This document shows positions 13,161 to 23,271 of a stretch of 64,000 bases of DNA, in pieces (the first letter of the stretch is position 1; every line of letters begins with the position of its first letter). The notes under the pieces are model-generated. The model ran no database searches. It was given only the letters and a program-made list of their open reading frames with translations, and was not told the DNA's origin. The DNA is taken from positions 9,852,231-9,916,230 of the forward strand of contig LR746269.1 in assembly GCA_902729315.2 (NCBI GenBank). The letters run 5' to 3'. Origin of the DNA: Spirodela intermedia. Taxonomy: Eukaryota; Streptophyta; Magnoliopsida; Alismatales; Araceae. Position numbers and translations under genes: made by a program.

Positions 13161-14669
13161 CCCTTCTCTTTGAAGGTGCGATCTTTTAATTTAATTGACT
13201 AATTATTCATCTCATTTTGATTTCCAAACTTGTTCATCGTAGGAAAACTTTTCCCATTATTCATCGTATTGCTCTTGCTTTTATGCAATTATCAATTCAA
13301 TATAAATTTTCTTCACGTACTGATGATGTTGCAATGTTCCGTGTGTGGATTTCCTGCTGTTCTCTTTTCACGGGCATCACGATTGGAACGGTGCATAAAA
13401 ACTAGATCGCGCAGTACGCTGCTTCGTTCGTGCTAACCCCCCTTTGCCCGGGCGATCGCGTAGCTTCGTCAAAGTGAAGTCTCCCCTGGAGGAGGCAACT
13501 TCACCTAGCGTTCATATGGGTTTCTCTTATCCGATTCCCTCTCTACTTTGCCTTTTCTCAGCCAGCCTCCCTGCACTTTCATCCCTGATGGTTGACCTGT
13601 GGCTTGCTCCGCCTGGAGAGGCAACACTAGCCCGCGTGCATCATCTCATTAAGTTCGCTGCATGGAGCATATTCCTCGTTGGCTTGCCATTTCAAAATTG
13701 CATACTCGGTGGTAAAAGAACGCATGTTTGCAATAACCCATCAAGGATCTGTGATCGAAAGTCGGTGCAAATATCACTGCACTGCACAACAGGGGGTTGT
13801 GAATTCTCATTCGATTGAAGTCTAGATGAAGGGAATCAAATTGATCACAGTAGGATCTTTTTTTTTGTTGCCCAATTTATTTGTGACGTCAGGCTGAAGG
13901 AATCCAACGAGTACACCTCTTCATCACGCAAAATGTCTAGCAATAACATCGTGGAATTTCCAATTTTCATAGGATTTGGATTAAGAAGTATAACCTTCAC
14001 GACGTAGATTCTCCAGAAAAGAATTCACGGATTTTACTGCGAATGATATGGATGATTTCAAACCTTTTGCGAACACAGTTTCCAGCCGTATATGTTCTCG
14101 CCATCTTCGCTGTATTGTTGCTCATCAGAGAGTAGCCGGGCTCTTTGTTTTTGGACATCTTATTTGAGGAGGGCAATTGGGGAACAAGTTCTTGGGCACA
14201 GCCATCCAAGTCAACATTTTCAATACAGTCGATTACTGGTAGAGGGACAGGCGATGCATAGCCAGGAATTCTCTGAACAATTGTTTCTCCGATGAAATAA
14301 GATATTGCGCCGAGTTGTCATTTCGATCAGCTGAGCCCAGATGAGGAAATTTGACGACATGGCTCATGCATTTCAGATTTCCTCCACATATCAAATAGCT
14401 ATGTTGATCGGAACTCTGTGCCGTCGTAGAAGTTTCGAATCTGTTTCATGCTGAATCGCTTTGTTGTGGCTCTTTCCATGCTTTTTTTCCGACCAGATTC
14501 ACTGATGACTGTGATACGTAGTAAATAGGATTAGGTCTCCCTGTTCCATCGGTTCGTTGTAACCCTTTAGTGGCCTCCTTTTTGGTTCATATTGACGTAG
14601 ACTGCAGCATGAAGAGGCCACTGGCAGCTACCCTCTGTCTCATCGAAAGAAGGTGATTATGCTCTCAAA

Positions 14670-16678
14670 ATGCCTTCAGATGATAGATACAAGATGGATG
14701 CTCTTCTTCGAGGATTATACGCAGCGGAATATGCGAGGAGGGACAACACCCCTTGCCTAATCGAAGAGGTAGGAATTCTATCGTTTCAGGCCCCCCGTCT
14801 GTTGCTCGTCATCTCTGTTTCTTCATGTTCCCATCGCTGGTCCAACGCCTACCTGCGCCATACTTGAGCTGAATCCAATGTGATATGAGCCTCTGTGTTG
14901 TCCGATGAGAGGGTTCACGTGGTATGGAGGTTGTACATGGAGAAGATCATTAGACCTCAGAGCAGGCCGTCTTGTCCTTCGGCCAGTCTACTCTACTTGT
15001 ACGGACGCCAGTTCCATAGATATCTCCGGTAGCCACTTCATGAAAGAGTGAACCCACCCTGCAATCACTTCTCAGCGTGGAATGCAAGAGAAATTCGGAA
15101 AAGTGGAGAGCTCCTTCTCTTAAGAATAATAGAATATCTGTCTCTATCTAATCAGAGGATAATAATCTTTCGGTATTACTCTGAAACATTTCAGGGCCTG
15201 TTCTTGGGTTCTGTTGGAGCGGCATTCAGGAGAGATGCGCTAAAAGAATTGAATGTGACTCATATCTTGACTGTGGCTAAGTCTTTGGAGCCTGCATTTC
15301 CCAATGATTTCGTATACAAGAAGATCGAAGGTGAGACTTACTTGTCCAGTCCACATTGCAGACACTCTGCAACGCATATCCACGTGAAGCCGGCTTATAT
15401 TCCGAATTGCACAAAAACCATCCTTGACTTTAGCATCCCGCATTCCACCATTGTCGATTTCGTTTTAGGCCCGGTGCCTCGTTTTGGGCGATTCATGTTT
15501 TTTCCTCACAAAAAAAGATGACGCGGGGATTGACTACAATGGTGATGCTGTTTTGACAATTTGGTGCCGTGCTGATGGACTCAGTGCTCGACAGTCCTTA
15601 CATGGATTTAGCGCAGCATTTTGATGCATGCATTGAGTTCATCGACGAGGCTAGGAGAGAGGGCGGCGCTGTGCTCGTTCACTGCTTTGCGGGAAGATCA
15701 AGAAGGTATTTCCTGTCCCCTTCTCTATGCTTCCTTTGCTTACGCTTTTTAGAGCTTGCTTCGAAAAGACAGCGCAGGAACCTGCAACTTTGTTATTAGA
15801 GAAGATGCTGCGTAAACCTGTCCAAAATCCTAATGCCCGCCCCGCCCCCCCTTGTTGACTCGGCCGCGCGCAACTGTCCCCTGGGATGCTATTTTCCAGC
15901 TGTCGTGTCGATCTCTGCCATCAGATCGAGCGTTCAATGGCTCGGGCAGTTCCCCATTTAAAGCTAACTCCTCAAGACGAATCGCAAAAAGTCGTGTTCG
16001 AGCCCAAGTGGCTCAATAAGAGGTAGGAGGGGTGGGTAGGTTCCCTTCCTTGCGATCCTTTGCGGTTCTCCCTGATGTCGAGCTGGGTCCTGAGAGAGTT
16101 GCGCGAGATCCTAGGCTTGCTGATAAAGCATGCCACGAACAGGTGTCGTAAATTTGGCAGCATAGGTTCTCTCTCTCGAACTGGGAAATGTGGACCCTGA
16201 TACGAGTTTAGGCTTTGACGATGTCTCGGATGGTTTGACGATCCTCTGCTATGATCTGCTGCAGTGTGACGATTGTGGCTGCCTATCTGATGAAGAAGCA
16301 CCATATGAGCGTTTACGAGGCGCTGACCCAGGTCAAAATCAAACGACCCCAGATATCCCCAAATCACGGGTTCATTCAGCAGTTGGAGGCCTTTGAACGG
16401 CTCCTTCGAGGTAGATTCCTTCTGCTTGATCAGCTCCTCGCACTCATTCTTTATGCGCTCTATTCGAGCTCATTATCGATTTCAGAACATGCGCATCCGT
16501 AGAACACACATGGGGCGGCAACATGTGTCCTAACCCAGAGCGGATGTGGGGTCTTCGTTTCTTCTTTTTGGGCTCTTTGACGGGCGCTGCAGCGCCGAAG
16601 CTTTCATGGCTGACCTTATCTTGCGACGATGTGTGCTTTCACCCAGCCCATGCCGACGCTGAAACCTCCGAGAAGTGA
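14670..16678 (+). CDS. DSPTP1: DsPTP1-like dual-specificity protein phosphatase (5 exons)
   Basis: Exons are 14670-14768, 15195-15330, 15585-15705, 16265-16410 and, less certainly, 16593-16678, for 195 residues. The atypical DUSP fold is seen in order: LIEEGLFLGSVGAAFRRDAL, NVTHILTVAKSLEPAFP, DSPYMDLAQHFDACIEFIDE, the catalytic loop HCFAGRSRS (the Cys-x5-Arg signature, split by the exon 3/4 junction), then VTIVAAYLMKKHHMS and KRPQISPNHGFIQQLEAF. The general-acid Asp lies in the LDSPYMDL segment. Plant relatives dephosphorylate phospho-Tyr/Thr, including on MAP kinases. The ATG at 14670 begins MPSDDRYKMDALLRG. If the last intron is retained, the protein ends instead at 16502. The final exon is chosen by phase and acceptor only. 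Confidence 0.88.
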
Positions 16679-17405
16679 GGAGAGCCTCCGGAGCAGTTGG
16701 TGCGGATGGCCCGCCTCGGACCAACCATTCCTCGGAGCTTCTGACATCCTCGCCTGTTCTCTCTTCTGTTCTTGAGACCTGCTTGTTGCCCATTTCCGTG
16801 TGCATTATACGTTTGGATTGTCAATTTGTGAGAAGCAGCGGCCTCGCAGCGCATGCCCGCTGCGTCCTGCTCTCTGTCGAGGTTCGCCCGCACCCTGTCC
16901 CTGCGTGCGCGCGCAGTAACATTGGGGCGTGCAGGATGGTGTTTTCTTCTAATGTGGAAATGCCGAATGATATTTTCTTCTACTGCGGACATGCAGAATG
17001 GTATTTTCTTCTACTATGGACATGTCGAATGGTATTTTCTTCTACTGTGGACATGCAGAATGGTATTTCCTTCTACTATGGACATGTAGAATGGTTTTTC
17101 CTTCTACTGTTGACATGAATGATATTGTCAGCGGGACACCAATGTGTGCTTTGACGATATGAAGCCGCCCTGTAATTTGTTGGGTGGGAAGACCAGACTA
17201 CTCGGGACCGGTCAGAAAAAGGAGGCACCTTGAGCGAGAGACTCGCCCCCGCCCCCGCCCCTTCCTTCCTCTGATCCCTTTGACGAGCGGGCAATTACAA
17301 GAAGGAAGGAAATCATAAGCTAGCTGCAACACAGGGCGACCCCCGTGCGGCCAGTCTCGCTCGAAGGTCAGGAGGGGTCAGGAAAACCCCCCCATCTGCT
17401 TGTTG
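16679..17405. other. Convergent intergenic stretch with a tandem repeat
   Basis: This lies between the 3' ends of the DsPTP gene (+) and the small plastid-protein gene (-). Apart from the 31-bp tandem repeat listed separately, I see no coding exon. It must hold both 3' UTRs. Confidence 0.5.
16933..17125. repeat. 31-bp tandem repeat, about six units
   Basis: The unit is GGACATGCAGAATGGTATTT followed by TCTTCTACTAT. About six diverged copies run head to tail, with exact 31-bp spacing over the central four. Because 31 is not a multiple of three, each frame reads different peptides in turn, so the open frames crossing it are not genes. It lies just past the phosphatase stop codon and probably within its 3' UTR. 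Confidence 0.9.
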
Positions 17406-18138
17406 CTAGGGCCCGTCGTCGCCGTCCTTGATGAGGTTGCAAATGTCCGAGCACTCCACCAAGCTGCCACGGTCAGGGTCGGCCGATGTCAGGGGGCAGG
17501 GCGAGGGCGTTGTGGCGTGAAAGGGTTGGGTTGTTTGGGAAGAAAGAGTGAGCAGGAAGGACTTGCCAGTAGTTGCGGGTGCGGAAGCCCGACTTGAAAA
17601 CCACGAGGGGCCTGCATTCATCAACCAGGGAGGGAGTCAGTCAGTCAATGCACTGTTCTCCTTGTGTTACTCCTCACCCCAACAATTTGTTATTTTTACC
17701 ACCTCCGGACGTTGAAGGGGCCCTCGCCGGGGGAGCCGGCGCCGCCGCGGATGCAGGTTCCGAGGCACTTGACGGTGCACGACTCCGCCTGCCTCGACTT
17801 GGGCTTCTGGATTCTCTTGCGCTCCCCTCCGCCACCTGAGACCTCCGCTTGGTCACAAACACTCCCCCATATCCCTAATTCCCAATTCCCCGATGTGCGA
17901 CGAAACACTTTGCAAAGGTGCGGACCGACCGACTAGACTAACCAGAGAGCGTCTGAGGCACGTCGGCAAAGGTGGCATCGTCCGGTAATTGCGAAGACTC
18001 CGGGGGGCCGGAGGAGGAGGAGAGCACAACCGCCGTCGCTAGCAGGCCCGGCAGCCATCTGCATGCCTCGATGGGGCTCGGCCCTCGCCTTACGCCCGCA
18101 GAGACGTAGGGGAAGGAGGAGGAGAAAGAGGACGCCAT
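17406..18138 (-). CDS. Small conserved Cys-rich protein, probably plastid-targeted, function unknown (4 exons)
   Basis: Exons are 18138-17943, 17835-17703, 17611-17567 and 17463-17406, for 143 residues. The start MASSFSSSFPYVSAG resembles a plastid transit peptide: Ser-rich, no early acidic residues. The mature part has three cysteines in ESCTVKCLGTCIRGG, then GSPGEGPFNVRRPLVVFKSG, and a Cys-rich end CLVECSDICNLIKDGDDGP. I remember proteins with this C-terminal signature as conserved in land plants but without an assigned function. Regular Cys spacing (C-x3-C-x3-C and C-x4-C-x3-C) suggests a disulfide pair or metal site. The third intron has a GC donor (CTG|gcaagt at 17566) and ends in CAG. 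Reading through to an upstream Met at 18375 would add a basic, low-complexity extension and seems less likely. Confidence 0.85.
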
Positions 18139-18394
18139 GCCCGCAAGGATGTGGTGGCCAAGGCGCCAAGAGAGGCGCCGGCGGCGAGGGAAGGCAAGGA
18201 AACGAGGCAGCAGCGCGTGGCTGCGCGGCTGGACGAGGAGCGTCATCCTGGATCGTCTCTCCACAGCCACAACTGAGTCCCGACCCCCCTTACCTTCCCC
18301 CCCTCCTTGGCCGGTTTTGTTCGCAGACACCCGGCGCTTCCGCGGTCGAGATGGCCCATTCACTGCGGCCTCCACTTTCGGCCCATTGAGCCGT
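18139..18394. other. Promoter-side DNA of the small plastid-protein gene
   Basis: This is GC-rich DNA between the ATG at 18138 and the approximate outer end of the neighbouring retroelement. No coding exon or clear core-promoter motif is seen. It should hold the leader and proximal promoter of the minus-strand gene. Confidence 0.35.
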
Positions 18395-18707
18395 GGCGTG
18401 CTGTTTCATAACTGCCATTTCGGCCTTCTCCCCTCTCGGCGAGATCACCGCGACGTGTAGAGGCGGAAGCAGGAAGAGGAGCGGCGGAGGATAGCGAGTG
18501 CGCTTCGCAGCGAGGACGATTAGGATCATCTGTTGATGTCGGCGGTCGGAAGTCGGGCACGTGTGATGATGGATCCTCAGCCCCAGCGGCTATAAGTAGA
18601 AAACCTTGTCCTCCAAGTGAGGCAGTCCCGAGTCCGGTTGTATCCCCTAGCGGAGATTGGCCATCTCGAAGCGGCCACCTATTCTCGAATATTTCTTTGC
18701 GGAGGCT

Positions 18708-18759
<52 letters not shown>

Positions 18760-18855
18760 TTCCCACGTCTTCCGGTTTTATTTCAAGTAGAACCATTCGT
18801 CACCTAACTGACTAGGCTTCCGATCTCTCTCACCTCCGTCTATATGATTTCATCA
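18395..18855 (+). repeat. Left LTR of the gypsy-like element (diverged)
   Basis: It shares with 22020-22470 the ordered blocks GCTATnAGnAGAAA, TTGTCCTCCnAAG, GATCTCGAAGnGGCC, TTTGCGGAG, a long (CT)n run (18713-18756 here) ending CTCGTG, and a CGGnTTCCGnTCTCTC-like 3' part. It ends around CATCA at 18855. The left edge is a guess from alignment length. Confidence 0.6.
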
Positions 18856-21800
18856 TTTGGTATTAAAGTTATACCTCCCAAGCTAAAGCATCGTTAAAAT
18901 AGTGATAATCGAGAAATAACTGGAAGACTTATGGTGGGATACCCAGCAAAACACCACCACACACAAAGGCAAACGAAAAAGAACTTCGAAGCGAGAATGC
19001 AACAATCTTTGAACTGTAACGAATCTAAGCAATGAAGAAAATTGAGCTAGACTTTTAAGCAAATGACCTTATCATCCTTCAAGGTGGGAACATAACGGGC
19101 CACCCTCAAAACAGAACGTTCGAAACACTGGCCAGAGATCTCCCCCAAGTCCCTATGTAGCATTATAAAGATGAGGGAAATTTGTTGCGAGTTCTACCAA
19201 CTGACAATATAAGATTTCAACGGTAAATCAACGTCACTCGAAATCCAATTCAAAACCGAATTCTCTGATGCCTTTGTAAAGATTTGAGGGTTACTCCCAA
19301 GTCGAGATGTGAGTCACATCATTTCCTTGGAACCAAACTTAAAATCGATTAATATCAAGCCATTAAGATAATTATACTTTGAAAAAAAGAGCTATAAAAA
19401 TTGGTCTACGAAATGCTAGAAGCAGGAACATTCAATACTCAAATAATATGTTCTCAAACTCCACTCTCCTAAAAAAACAAGCCATGACTTGTGAAGGTTT
19501 TGTGTGGACTACCACACCCTCAAAAAGGTACCTATCTTGAATCAGTTCTTGATTTCAATTGTGAAGGAACTACTAGCTTTTTTTTTGCATGGGACAGATA
19601 TTTTATAAACAGAACTTCTGATTTGATTATCACCAGATTTGAATCTAAGCAGAAGACACTAATTTTGGCTGAAGGAACTACTAGATGAATTGCATGGGAC
19701 AAAGTATTTTTGGTGAAATCTTTAGCCATGTCTTTGGGCTTCTTGAATATCACTGACTACCTTCCAGGCACTAATAAATATAATATTCAGCGAGTTTCTT
19801 TAGAAGTTCATACTAATATTCATCTAAGACATTTTATTTACAGCAGTGACTTGAAGGTGCATGAATGACGGGTATTGGTCTTCAATGTCCTCCAAATTTA
19901 CTAGTTATATGTCAATCTGAAGAAGTGCTCTATCAAATAGTCACATATTACATGGGCCGTTGAGTATATATAGAAAGGGTTTTCATGGCCTAAGATAAGG
20001 CGGAAGTAGTTCAACGACAGCCTTGTCACTCTAACCTCTACGAACTCCAGGGATTTTACAAATAATTGGATGCCATCGGTGCTTCATCGCTGGGTAGGAG
20101 TCTGTCGCATGGCCCCTTACATAATAGTTCAAGTAAAATGCTTTCAGTTGGGACTTGAAAGTTTAAGGATTTTTTAGCGTATAAAGATTGTTATGACTTC
20201 AACTTTTGTATTGAACCTCCTTACTTTATCTCTAAACTTTGAATTGAAAGTATTCATGCAACATAAGAGATCAATCAGGTCCTTGAACCAAGCTCCATCT
20301 TCTATCAGCAAATTCAACATTATTTATAAGAGGGACCTTAAGGTCATCATCTTTATCATCTAAAATAGAAATATCACTTGTTTGGGAGAAAACTTTTACA
20401 TAGAGTTTTACATAAATACAATATAGTTATCATTTTTACAGATCAATAAAACTTGAAATTAATTGTTGAATAATGACAAGTTTTTCTAGACTATTAGAAA
20501 CAGCTCTTAAAAATTATTATTTTTAATTTTAAGATGAGGATAGAAGACTAGAGTAGACAATAAAACTATTGATCCCTCATCACGAATCCCAGATCAAACT
20601 TACTCGCAAACTTGAGTTATCTCGACCTAAATTAATTCGTATGGATCAAGTCTTATAGGAAAATCAGGTAGACCTTTAGCCACACATATTATTAGATGAC
20701 TTCTATACAATCTACAGAAATGACTCAATTACTTACTATAATATGGCCACTTGTTCCATCGTGAGTGACTAATGTTCTCAAATGGCTTTGTGATGATTTC
20801 CAACCTCTTGAAATAAAAATTCAACTCAATTATTGATGGTAGCTTAAGATTTTTACGAAAATCCTTTAGTCAGGTACAAAGTGCAGTAGATTGGCATGAA
20901 TAATTGTATTATGACATATAAATACCTGCCCAATCCATTTGTTAGAAAAGTAAATATAAGTCCCTCTTCCCATGTCATTCTTCTACATCCCCTATAGATT
21001 CTAGAGAGTCTAAGATAACATAAGCTTGGACTTTGTCGAAAGATTGCCCAAATTTGATTGGTTTAGTGTGATCCTGGTCATGATGCACTAGTTGAGCAAA
21101 AATTCCCATTTCGCTCTCCAACATTCATTTACATCATAGGATAACAAAAATCTTCATTAAGGACATCGTTCTGTTAAAAGGATTTCCATTGTCAATCATC
21201 CCCAACCGTGTTGTATCCTCATGAGCATTTTCTAGAAAGAATTGTTCAAGTTCTATTAGATAATTCTTTGTTAGACTAGTTCATACCATCCCCACATATA
21301 TGACAATCCACAGTAGTTGATCAAGGACTATAAACGTATGTTTGCTAATTTCTCAGCGGCCGCTCACGCCAATAAAGAAAATGGTTGGCATGAGCCAAAT
21401 TTTGATACAACACATATTTCTATTCTTTTGTAAACACTTCACCATTCAAGATCGGTTATGTACCAACAACCCTTCTCTGATAAGAGTCTCATTCACCGTG
21501 AGAACTCGACCAAGTGCTTCAATAAAGAGATGTAGCCCCTGACCAACTCTAGAAACATTTGGGAAGAGCTCAACTTCAAATGAAAGCCTACGTTGACTGC
21601 AAACATTGCAATCTTGAGTTCGCAGAAAGGGACCTCATCTATCTTTTACTAAGACCACCATATCCCTATGAGTCCCTCGCATGGCAGGTCCTATGAAAAA
21701 CTTGCCCCATGTTACTTTGGTCTATTTAGGATCCTTGAATGCATTGGGCCTGTGGTCTACTAGTTAAACCTTCTACCACTACAAGTATCCACTAACCTCC

Positions 21801-22019
21801 TAAGGACTCAAGCTCCTTAGGCTCTTTTAACCCACTAATGTTGGATGAAGACCTTAAGTTGGCCTTATCATCGGACATGAGCCACTCAAGATTAAAGTTT
21901 TAATCAAATGGAAGAAGTTACCTAACTCCGAGGCCGTGTGAGAGTCAACCTGAACCAGTCACCAGCAGCGCCATGATTTTCACTTTGCGAAAAAAGATGA
22001 GACTTATAGGGAGGAGTAT

Positions 22020-22351
22020 TGTTGAGATATTCAAATTCTCCTCTCATTCACGTTAGCAACGATCCCAGACACCACGTGGAAAAGATATGGGCAGTTGGCA
22101 AGAGACCACAGTTCAAACAGAAGGCAACAGCCCGTTAAGATTGGAGGAGGAGGGGATGTAGAGGCGGTCGAAAGGAGGGTATATCCCGACTATTAAAAGA
22201 TGACCATCAAACCCTGCAGCTATTAGAAGAAACTTTTGTCCTCCCAAGGGAGTCAGTCCTGAATATGATCTTTACCCCAAGTGGAGAGAAGGGGACTGGT
22301 GATCTCGAAGTGGCCTGTCTCAAGGAAGATTCCTCTGCGGAGCGTTCCTCT

Positions 22352-22385
<34 letters not shown>

Positions 22386-22470
22386 TGATACCCGTCTTAA
22401 GTTCAACAATTCGTCCCCAAACCGACCCGGCTTCCGTTCTCTCCCACCTCCCTCCCTGGCCCTCCATTAC
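22020..22470 (+). repeat. Right LTR of the gypsy-like element (diverged)
   Basis: It starts TGTTGAGATATTCAAATTC directly after a purine tract and carries a (CT)n run at about 22350-22382. It aligns in order with the left LTR. The right edge is uncertain. Confidence 0.6.
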
Positions 22471-23271
22471 TCTTGGCCGCAAAAGAGCGCCTTGCGAAAC
22501 AATGCAATCCCCGGTGACACGTGGTTACAGACAAACTGCGCCTTAGACGTAGCAGAGTGAGAGCGAGAGCGTGAAGGAGAGGCGGCAACCGAGAAGCACC
22601 AGATGACGGATGGACCCTCGAATCACACGTAATGAGTGTAGTCCCTGGAGTAGCAGGATTCATCAGCTCGCTGCAGCTCAAACCAGGCGGAAACAGCAGG
22701 GGGCATCCGCTTGTTGGCCTGCCTTCATCGATCCATCAATGAATTGAGAAGTCACAGGGAAAACGAAACTCAGGAGGGGAAACCAGCTCGTCATCCACAT
22801 CCGTGCATCCAGGGCCGCCGGGAGAAGACAAACTGAGCCGTTTTCTCCCCGGGGCATCCGTGTGCATACTACCATCGCCGCCGACAAGATGACGGAAACG
22901 GAGACAAAGACGAAGACGAAGATGAAGATGAAGACGAAGAAAATCTCCGCCGTTATTCCTTACGTCTGTCGACAACCGGAGATACGTACATGTATATATA
23001 TGTTCATATGTACACACATGCAACCATACTGACTACCCCACACAGAATCAATCCCGCGGAGCTACCGGATCAATCGTGCACATAAATACACTGGGTGTTG
23101 CGCAGCGAGATGCCGCCCCTCCCCGCCCAAACTATACAGTCTCCCTCCACAGACCCCGCATAACATCCCTCCGAGATGGCAGATGAGAAGCCCCAAGCCC
23201 GTCCAACAGAACGGCGCCAGAAAGCACTCTTTCAGGCTACGAGACTTGTGGCAGACTATTATTCACTCCGT
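22471..23271. other. Downstream flank of the PP2C gene
   Basis: No coding exon is recognised. It includes a purine-rich trinucleotide-like stretch at about 22890-22945 (variants of GAAGAY on the plus strand) and probably the PP2C 3' UTR at the right end. Confidence 0.4.

Larger units (their letters stand above)
12556..14669. other. Intergenic: shared upstream region with CT-rich leader DNA
   Basis: This stretch lies between the divergent DUF1997 (-) and DsPTP (+) genes. It holds a (CT)n run, a poly-C tract at about 12914-12928, a degenerate pyrimidine-rich repeat at 12940-13160, and then AT-richer DNA. No conserved coding exon is seen, and the many short open frames are low-complexity. It probably contains the 5' untranslated exons of the phosphatase gene. 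Confidence 0.4.
18395..22470 (+). mobile_element. Degenerate Ty3/gypsy-like LTR retrotransposon
   Basis: Two related terminal segments flank an AT-rich, stop-riddled interior. A primer-binding-like sequence, TGGTATTAAAGT, begins near 18858 just after the left LTR. A purine tract (GGGAGGAG) ends just before the TGTTGAG start of the right LTR at 22020. At about 21600-21720 the plus strand, read through stops, gives FAERDLIYLLLRPPYP and a KTCPMLLWSI-like stretch, the pattern of the gypsy pol C-terminus (GDLVYL...KLAPRYFGPY). Outer boundaries are approximate (within about 50 bp), and I found no clear target duplication. It is long dead: every frame is interrupted. Confidence 0.7.

Noticed and set aside
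15585-15705. Loss of the last Ser of the DsPTP catalytic loop (HCFAGRSRR)
   Set aside because: The second R is produced by reading into the intron. The exon 3/4 junction restores HCFAGRSRS.
16933-17125. CRISPR-like array
   Set aside because: The units are directly contiguous without unique spacers, in a plant genome. It is a plain tandem repeat.
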